Assembly (NCBI GenBank): GCA_036741535.1
Contig: DAINSB010000084.1
Coordinates: 1-10,293 of the forward strand
Source of the DNA: Thermocaproicibacter sp036741535
GTDB lineage: Bacteria; Bacillota; Clostridia; Oscillospirales; Acutalibacteraceae
Length of the DNA: 10,293 nt
Direction: 5' to 3'
Shown here: positions 6,335 to 10,293 of the stretch, in pieces
Numbering within the stretch: position 1 is the first letter of the stretch
Layout: each line of letters begins with the position of its first letter
The notes under the pieces: model-generated
Seen by the model: only the letters and a program-made list of their open reading frames with translations
Database searches by the model: none
Told to the model about the DNA's origin: nothing
Program-made: the position numbers and the translations under genes

Positions 6335-7534
6335 TCAGTAGCCGACGCTGGCTTTGATCCAGTCGGAGGTGGCCAGGTTCGCGGGGTTGCCGTAGTTGGA
6401 ATCCGCGACGGCTTTCAGCGTGGCGAGGGTCGTGTCCGGCTTCAGGTTGCTCTGCTCGATCAGCGAAGCGGGCATCTCGATCCAGGCGGTCGGCTGTTTG
6501 GTCTTCAGGTCCACGATCTTGTTGTATTCGTTGTTCATCTCAAGGGCCACGAGACGGATCCCCTCCTCCCCGATGGAGGAGAAGTCGCAGCACGCCGCGG
6601 CCTTCCAGACGGAATTCTTTTCGAGCATATCCTGAATGTCGGTGTTGCAGATGTCGACCGACACCATCGGGATGTTCTTGCCGGATTCCATGAGAGCCTT
6701 GAAGCAGCCGCGCGCGTACGCGTCGTATGTAACCCAGACGGCGTCGATCTGCCCGGGCTTGTATTTGGCGAGCGTGGCGGTCATCACGTCGTACATCGAG
6801 CTTTCCGCGTTGTTCAGGTCGGTGGGGCCGATGGTCTGCACCGTATGGATCAGGCCCTTCTTCTCGTACTCTTCATAACCGACCTCGCGGCGGTCAAACG
6901 GCGAAATGTAGTTCGGGCCGACCCAGACTTTCAGGATGTTGACCGGCTTTTTGTTGGGGACCACCTTTTCGACTACGTATTTCAGAAGATTTCTGGAATA
7001 GTCGGCGTCGCTCTGGAAAAACTGCGTGACGCCGTTGATCGTCCTCGTGTTGCCGTTCGCGTCCTTGAACTGGGTGTCGAAGGTGACGATCTTGAGGTTC
7101 GGGTATTTTTTGACAATATCGCTCAGGAAGCTGTAGGAGTAGTTTTGCCCGCCGTGGGAGACGAACAGGCCGCTGTAGCCCGCGGATGCGCACGTGCTGA
7201 TGTAGTCCTGCCATTTGGAATCGTCGCCGTTGGAGAAATACACATCGCAGGTCATGCCGAGGTCCTTTGCTGTTTTCACGCACTGGTTTGCGCAGAGCTG
7301 GAAAATGTCACTGGTCGCAAGGTTTAAAATGTACGCAACCTTTTTGCCTGCAACGGGCGATTTGGAATTTGAACCCGCCGCGGACCCGGTTGCCGCCGAT
7401 GTGGTTCCTGCCGCCGATGTGCCCGACGCAGCGCCACCGGCCGAAGTGCCGGACGATCCGGTGCCGCAGCCGAAAGCCGAGCCCATCATCGCAACAGTTA
7501 AGAGCAATACAACGCCTTTCTTGAATTTCTTCAT
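6335..7534 (-). CDS. Sugar-binding lipoprotein of the ABC importer (type I periplasmic-binding-protein fold)
   Basis: A 399-residue substrate-binding protein. The N-terminus is a lipoprotein signal peptide: basic MKKFKK, a hydrophobic core, then lipobox SAFGC with Cys23 as the predicted lipidated residue. Residues 24-60 are a Gly/Ser/Ala/Thr-rich tether, as usual for Gram-positive binding proteins. From about 62 on is a RbsB-like domain: KKVAYILNLATSDIFQLCA (64-82), DVYFSNGDDSKWQDYISTC, GLFVSHGG, VTFDTQF, and a second lobe including IDAVWVTYDAYARGCFKAL and MVSVDICNTDI. The start has AGGAGG (7541-7546) six bases upstream and a promoter at 7594-7622. It is the first gene of the transporter-mtnK-mtnA run. 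Ligand is unknown; methylthioribose or 5-deoxyribose is suggested by the neighbours. Confidence 0.92.
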   Translation of the reverse strand: MKKFKKGVVLLLTVAMMGSAFGCGTGSSGTSAGGAASGTSAAGTTSAATGSAAGSNSKSPVAGKKVAYILNLATSDIFQLCANQCVKTAKDLGMTCDVYFSNGDDSKWQDYISTCASAGYSGLFVSHGGQNYSYSFLSDIVKKYPNLKIVTFDTQFKDANGNTRTINGVTQFFQSDADYSRNLLKYVVEKVVPNKKPVNILKVWVGPNYISPFDRREVGYEEYEKKGLIHTVQTIGPTDLNNAESSMYDVMTATLAKYKPGQIDAVWVTYDAYARGCFKALMESGKNIPMVSVDICNTDIQDMLEKNSVWKAAACCDFSSIGEEGIRLVALEMNNEYNKIVDLKTKQPTAWIEMPASLIEQSNLKPDTTLATLKAVADSNYGNPANLATSDWIKASVGY

Positions 7535-7593
7535 ATTTTTCCTCCTCTGAAAAATTTATCCATGCCAGACATCCTTGCTCTAACAGCACCTCT

Positions 7594-7622
7594 AATCTAG
7601 CATGCGGGTCTGCGTTTGTAAA
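7594..7622 (-). promoter_or_regulatory. Sigma-A promoter of the binding-protein/ATPase/permease/mtnK/mtnA operon
   Basis: On the minus strand TTTACA (7622-7617), a 17-base spacer and TAGATT (7599-7594) match the consensus at 5 and 4 of 6 positions. The predicted start near 7587 leaves a leader of about 52 bases. The A-rich stretch directly upstream is typical of strong promoters. Confidence 0.6.
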
Positions 7623-7667
7623 CACTTTTGTTGTTGTTTTGTTGCTTTTTTTCTATTTTTGTTTCAT

Positions 7668-7717
7668 ATTCCAAATTTTGCATCCCGTTTTTGTATAATT
7701 TCCTAATTCCAAATTTT
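7668..7717. repeat. Two direct copies of ATTCCAAATTTT upstream of the transporter operon
   Basis: Perfect 12-bp copies at 7668-7679 and 7706-7717, 38 bases start to start. They lie about 80 and 120 bases upstream of the predicted transcript start of the binding-protein gene. A looser relative, AATTTCCAAATT, occurs at 8532-8543 just downstream of the dhaK -10 box. They could be regulator sites; the surrounding AT-richness makes chance repeats possible. Confidence 0.4.
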
Positions 7718-7800
7718 TTTCGGTTTTCTTTTTCTAGTCTTATCTGCCTAATAATAAAATCATGCTACGCGATATATTGGTAAATATATAACAAACAAAT

Positions 7801-7849
7801 TCATAAAACAGAAATTCGCCGACCGGAAACGTTCGGCCGACGGATTCTG
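7801..7849 (-). terminator. Intrinsic terminator after the fucU-type gene
   Basis: The core stem joins 7834-7842 to 7817-7825 (9 bp, 8-base loop), with outer CAGAA/TTCTG arms (7809-7813 and 7845-7849) across a small internal loop. In minus-strand RNA the core is fully paired with two G.U wobbles, while the plus strand would have two A/C mismatches. A TCTGTTTTATGA tail follows on the minus strand. It lies about 50 bases after the mutarotase stop. Confidence 0.75.
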
Positions 7850-7898
7850 CTTTTATCACGAATGTCTGAATATATTGCATATTTTTGATTTTATTGTT

Positions 7899-8333
7899 TC
7901 ATAGACATCCTTTCTGTAAAATCAGGCAGGAATAGAGCGAGGTCTCCGTGGTGGCGACCACCGCGTAAGCGCGTTTGGCCGCCTCGTAAAAGGGGAACCG
8001 GTCGATCATGCCGCAGCACGCCGCGCCGCGCTCGTCGTGCTTTGCGGCGATTTTTCTGAACTCCTCCCAAATCGGAGTCGCAAGGTCCCTGTGGCACTCC
8101 TCCTTGTTCATGATCAGCACGGGATGCTCTACGGAATCCAGCGGAAGCAACTGGAGGATCGCATCCAGCATCCCGGTGGCGCTCACGCCGTCCGCGCGGA
8201 TCAGGATATGGTCTTTGGCGCAGGAGGCGGCGGGAAAATTGGCGTCGCCGATGGCCAGCGTATCGCCGTGGCCCATTTCCGCCAGAACCTTCAGCAGCTC
8301 CGGAGAAAGACAGGAGGGAATTCCTTTTAACAT
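7899..8333 (-). CDS. fucU: FucU/RbsD-family sugar mutarotase
   Basis: A 144-residue enzyme of the FucU branch of the RbsD/FucU family, which speeds interconversion of sugar anomers in the cytoplasm. The start MLKGIPSCLSPELLKVLAEM is nearly the same as the Escherichia coli FucU N-terminus as I recall it. Family residues are visible: MGHGD (20-24) with catalytic His22, Asp30 in IGDANFPA, IRADG (45-49), and RFPFYEAAKRAYAVV (112-126). ATG 8333 is chosen over an in-frame GTG at 8339 because AGGTGA (8341-8346) is well spaced for the ATG and almost abuts the GTG, and because of the FucU match. It has its own promoter and terminator and lies upstream of the methylthioribose importer. Since MtnK acts on one anomer, the likely role is to equilibrate its sugar; true L-fucose is less likely, as no other fucose gene is nearby. 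Confidence 0.9.
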   Translation of the reverse strand: MLKGIPSCLSPELLKVLAEMGHGDTLAIGDANFPAASCAKDHILIRADGVSATGMLDAILQLLPLDSVEHPVLIMNKEECHRDLATPIWEEFRKIAAKHDERGAACCGMIDRFPFYEAAKRAYAVVATTETSLYSCLILQKGCL

Positions 8334-8340
8334 AGTCACA

Positions 8341-8346
8341 TCACCT
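8341..8346 (-). promoter_or_regulatory. Ribosome binding site that fixes the fucU start
   Basis: AGGTGA on the minus strand, seven bases before ATG 8333. The in-frame GTG at 8339 is one base away from this site and therefore a poor start. Confidence 0.65.
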
Positions 8347-8353
8347 TTCCTTT

Positions 8354-8427
8354 CGATTTCCTGTTAAAATATACCATTGCAACATGCATGGATCAAACCC
8401 GATATTCCGCTTAAAAACAGGAAATCG
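8354..8427. repeat. 12-bp inverted repeat bracketing the fucU promoter
   Basis: CGATTTCCTGTT (8354-8365) and its exact reverse complement AACAGGAAATCG (8416-8427). One arm covers the predicted fucU transcription start; the other lies upstream of the -35 box. Centre-to-centre distance is 62 bases, about six helical turns. This arrangement suits a pair of repressor operators that could bind on one face of the DNA. Confidence 0.6.
8368..8396 (-). promoter_or_regulatory. Sigma-A promoter of the fucU-type gene
   Basis: On the minus strand TTGATC (8396-8391), a 17-base spacer and TATATT (8373-8368). The start is predicted near 8361, inside the left arm of the inverted repeat, giving a leader of about 28 bases. 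Confidence 0.65.
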
Positions 8428-8489
8428 GAACAATTCGGCCGGCATATTGTCCGTTTCGTAATCGATTTGTTGTTTTTTTTGTTTTTGGC

Positions 8490-8518
8490 TTGACTTTTCA
8501 AACCAATTAAAATATCAT
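8490..8518 (+). promoter_or_regulatory. Sigma-A promoter of dhaKL
   Basis: TTGACT (8490-8495), a 17-base spacer and TATCAT (8513-8518) match consensus at 5 and 5 of 6 positions. A T-rich stretch lies upstream. The predicted start near 8525 leaves a leader of about 65 bases before dhaK. Confidence 0.75.
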
Positions 8519-8555
8519 GGATTCGGATACGAATTTCCAAATTAAGGATAAAATG

Positions 8556-8594
8556 ATGGTTTCGGTCAGGAAGGGAGAGCACGGTAAGGGATGA
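8556..8594 (+). CDS. Possible 12-residue leader peptide overlapping the dhaK start
   Basis: ATG 8556 opens a frame coding MVSVRKGEHGKG, whose TGA (8592-8594) overlaps the dhaK ATG as ATGA. AAGGA (8544-8548) lies seven bases before this ATG, a good ribosome binding site; a second ATG directly upstream at 8553 is too close to it. The dhaK start itself has a poorly spaced site, so coupled translation would explain the layout. Very short frames arise by chance, so this is tentative. Confidence 0.35.
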   Translation: MVSVRKGEHGKG

Positions 8595-9586
8595 AAAAAA
8601 TCATAAACGCCCCGCAGGATTATACGGACGACATGCTCCGCGGCATCTATGCCGCCCATGCCGACGAGGTGAAAGACGTCGGCGACGATCTGCGCTGCTA
8701 CTGCACCGTACATAAAAAGCCGGGAAAGGTGGCCATCGTCACGGGGGGCGGGACCGGGCATCTTCCCCTGTTCCTCGGCTATGTGGGGGAAAACATGCTG
8801 GACGGCTGCGGCGTCGGGAACGTGTTCCAGTCCCCCTCCGCGGAGCAGATCTACCGCATCAGCAAAGAGGTCGAAGCCGGCGCCGGCCTCCTTTACCTCT
8901 ACGGGAACTACACCGGCGACATCATGAACTTCGACATGGCTGCGGAAATGTGCGAGATGGACGACATCCCGACGCGATCCATCGTGGGCGCGGACGACGT
9001 GAACTCGCACCGGGACCCGAAGCTCCGCCGCGGCATCGCGGGGATCTTCTTCCTGTATAAATGCGCCGGCGCCAAAGCCGCCGGACTCGGGACGCTGGAC
9101 GAGGTGCTGGCCGCCGCCCAGAAGGCGAAGGACAACACCCGCACCGTCGGGTTCGCCCTGACCCCCTGCATCATCCCCGAGGTCGGCCACCCGAACTTCA
9201 CCCTGGCGGAGAACGAAATGGCCATGGGGATGGGCATCCACGGGGAACCGGGCATCTGGAACGGCCCCCTCAAAACGGCCGACGAACTCGCCGAAGAATC
9301 GCTGAAGACCATCCTCGGCGACATGGCCGTCGCACCGGGAGAAGAGGTCTGCCTGCTGATCAACGGCCTCGGCGCGACCTCTGTGGAAGAACTGTATATC
9401 CTGTGCGGCTCCGCCATCCGGATCCTGAAGTCGAAAAAAATCCGGGTCTACCGTTCCTTCGTCGGGGAGTACGCGACCTCCATGGAAATGGCCGGCGCGT
9501 CGATCTCCCTGTGCAGGATCGCGGACGACGAAATGAAGCGTCAGATCGACATGCCCGTCCGCACGCCTTTCTACTGCCAGAAATAA
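8591..9586 (+). CDS. dhaK: DhaK-type kinase subunit (dihydroxyacetone kinase family)
   Basis: A 331-residue homologue of the substrate-binding subunit of dihydroxyacetone kinase. The family binds a short ketose covalently through a histidine and passes it to the nucleotide subunit DhaL. Visible residues: VTGGGTGHLPLFLGYVG (50-66) with His57, NYTGDIMNF (106-114) with Asp110, and GIHGEPGI (215-222) with His217, the position of the covalent hemiaminal histidine (His218 in Escherichia coli). All three catalytic residues are kept. The usual GGGSGHEP loop reads GGGTGHLP here, replacing an acidic residue beside the substrate by Leu58. ATG 8591 gives MKKIINAPQD, as in known DhaK proteins. A GGAAGGGAG site (8569-8577) is rather far at 13 bases. 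dhaL follows after 13 bases. The substrate may be dihydroxyacetone or a related ketose. Confidence 0.88.
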   Translation: MKKIINAPQDYTDDMLRGIYAAHADEVKDVGDDLRCYCTVHKKPGKVAIVTGGGTGHLPLFLGYVGENMLDGCGVGNVFQSPSAEQIYRISKEVEAGAGLLYLYGNYTGDIMNFDMAAEMCEMDDIPTRSIVGADDVNSHRDPKLRRGIAGIFFLYKCAGAKAAGLGTLDEVLAAAQKAKDNTRTVGFALTPCIIPEVGHPNFTLAENEMAMGMGIHGEPGIWNGPLKTADELAEESLKTILGDMAVAPGEEVCLLINGLGATSVEELYILCGSAIRILKSKKIRVYRSFVGEYATSMEMAGASISLCRIADDEMKRQIDMPVRTPFYCQK

Positions 9587-9602
9587 GGAGCTGTTCAGGT
9601 TG
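9585..9602 (+). promoter_or_regulatory. Ribosome binding site supporting a TTG start for dhaL
   Basis: AAGGAG (9585-9590) overlaps the dhaK stop codon and lies nine bases before TTG 9600. No ATG is present in frame until well inside the conserved domain, so TTG is the supported start. Confidence 0.75.
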
Positions 9603-10241
9603 GATTCGATCGCTTGCGGCGAGCTGCCCGCGCTTTTTCAGGCGGTCAGCCGCGTCTTTGAAGAGAAGAAAGATCTGTTGTGCGGCCTCGACGCCAAAAT
9701 GGGAGACGGCGACCTGGGGCTCACCATGAGCAAGGGCTTCGGCGCGCTGCCCGGCCTGCTCCGGGAAAACATGCAGCAGGATGTGGGCAAAACTCTGATG
9801 AAGGCGGCGATGGCGATGTCTTCCGTCGTGCCCTCCACCATGGGCACTCTGATGGCTTCCGGCATCATGGAAGGGGGAAAAGCCCTGAGGGGCCGGACGG
9901 AGATCAATGCCGCCGGGCTTTCCGTCTACCTGAGCGGATTTGAGGCCGGCATCCGCAAACGCGGAAAATGCGAAACGGGCGACCGCACCATCCTGGACGC
10001 GGTCGCCCCCGCCGCCGGCAAGGCCGCCGCGCTGCTCGCCGGGCAGCCGTCCGCGCGCCCGGCGGACGTCATCGGCGCGGCGGTCCAGGGCGCAAAGGCG
10101 GGCGTGGAGGCGACCAAAAGCATGACGCCGAAGTTCGGCAAGGCCGCCGTGTTCGCCGCCAGGGCGATCGGCGTGCCGGATCAGGGCGCGGTCGCCGCCC
10201 TCGCCATGCTCGTCGGCATGCGGAACTATCTCTGCGGGTAA
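9600..10241 (+). CDS. dhaL: DhaL-type nucleotide-binding kinase subunit
   Basis: A 213-residue homologue of DhaL, the alpha-helical barrel that holds Mg-ATP or ADP and phosphorylates the ketose bound to DhaK. The metal-binding aspartates are in LDAKMGDGDLG (30-40): Asp31, Asp36 and Asp38. GDRTILDAVAP (127-137) and FGKAAVFAARAIGVPDQGA (179-197) match later family motifs. The Gly/Ser loop that usually reads like GGASGPLYG is PSTMGTLMASG (78-88) here, a marked departure near the nucleotide phosphates. It starts with TTG behind a good ribosome binding site and is complete in the window. No DhaM (the PTS phosphodonor subunit) is visible, so whether ATP or the PTS supplies phosphate cannot be told. 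Confidence 0.88.
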   Translation: MDSIACGELPALFQAVSRVFEEKKDLLCGLDAKMGDGDLGLTMSKGFGALPGLLRENMQQDVGKTLMKAAMAMSSVVPSTMGTLMASGIMEGGKALRGRTEINAAGLSVYLSGFEAGIRKRGKCETGDRTILDAVAPAAGKAAALLAGQPSARPADVIGAAVQGAKAGVEATKSMTPKFGKAAVFAARAIGVPDQGAVAALAMLVGMRNYLCG

Positions 10242-10260
10242 GCCGGACCTGGGGGCCGGC
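10242..10260 (+). terminator. GC-rich hairpin directly after dhaL, without T run
   Basis: GCCGGACC (10242-10249) and GGGCCGGC (10253-10260) pair with one A/G mismatch and a TGG loop, starting right after the dhaL stop. No T tract follows before the window ends, so an intrinsic terminator is doubtful. GGCCGGC recurs at 10286-10292. Confidence 0.25.
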
Positions 10261-10293
10261 ACGAGGGCCGATCGCCACGACCTAAGGCCGGCT

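Larger units (their letters stand above)
7535..7898. other. AT-rich spacer between fucU-type gene and binding-protein gene
   Basis: No gene is visible in these 364 bases. Reading along the minus strand, the spacer holds the terminator of the mutarotase gene (7801-7849), two copies of a 12-bp repeat, a long A-rich tract (about 7626-7660 on the minus strand) that could serve as an upstream promoter element, and a sigma-A promoter at 7594-7622 for the binding-protein gene. Confidence 0.7.

Noticed and set aside
5384..7327. Long plus-strand open frame opposite the ATPase and binding-protein genes (similar ones at 1220-2770 and 2777-4609)
   Set aside because: These antisense frames have low-complexity Arg/Asp/Gly/Val-rich translations, no ribosome binding sites and no recognisable domain. 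They arise from GC-rich codon third positions of the real minus-strand genes.
7535..7590. SAM-responsive riboswitch in the leader of the transporter-mtn operon
   Set aside because: Such control is common for methionine-related genes in Firmicutes, but the leader predicted from the promoter is only about 52 bases and shows no multi-helix structure or terminator.
7611..7624. Possible CcpA cre site around the binding-protein -35 box
   Set aside because: The sequence resembles half of a cre site (GTTTGTAAAC), but the central CG is not in the right place on either strand.
7741..7800. TTGTTT/TATATC boxes as promoter of the transporter operon
   Set aside because: Match is weak with a 16-base spacer, and a better-spaced pair (TTTACA, TAGATT) lies closer to the gene.

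Overview
The window looks like part of a chromosome from a GC-rich member of the Clostridia (Firmicutes). The reasons are strong purine-rich ribosome binding sites (AAGGAG/AGGAGG), a TTG start behind a good site, a substrate-binding lipoprotein with a lipobox cysteine, sigma-A type promoters, and GC-rich genes separated by AT-rich gaps. I did not run any search, so the taxon is an inference.

Layout: (1) At 1-161, on the minus strand, is the first 53 codons of a transketolase N-terminal-type protein that runs off the left edge. (2) Divergent to it is a DeoR-family repressor gene (278-1030, plus) ending at a terminator hairpin. (3) A minus-strand block from about 8333 down to 1136 holds, in order of transcription, a FucU-type sugar mutarotase, a terminator and AT-rich spacer, then a ribose-type ABC importer (lipoprotein binding protein, double ATPase, permease), 5-methylthioribose kinase (mtnK) and methylthioribose-1-phosphate isomerase (mtnA). 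(4) Divergent from the mutarotase gene are dhaK and dhaL homologues (8591-10241, plus), preceded by a possible leader peptide.

How it fits together: the importer would bring in a 5-modified ribose (5-methylthioribose or 5-deoxyribose, wastes of S-adenosylmethionine chemistry). The mutarotase would equilibrate its anomers, MtnK would phosphorylate the anomeric oxygen and MtnA would isomerise the product to the ribulose-1-phosphate. In the known DHAP shunt an aldolase then splits this to DHAP and an aldehyde. No aldolase and none of the later genes of the classical methionine salvage pathway lie in the window. Instead the flanks hold a DhaK/DhaL pair and a transketolase, both with sequence departures near substrate-contact motifs. 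The final steps of this pathway are therefore the open question.

Regulatory DNA is readable: three good sigma-A promoters (fucU, binding-protein gene, dhaK), a 12-bp inverted repeat bracketing the fucU promoter at about six helical turns, and two intergenic hairpins inside the ABC/mtn operon, one of which pairs fully only in the operon's own RNA.
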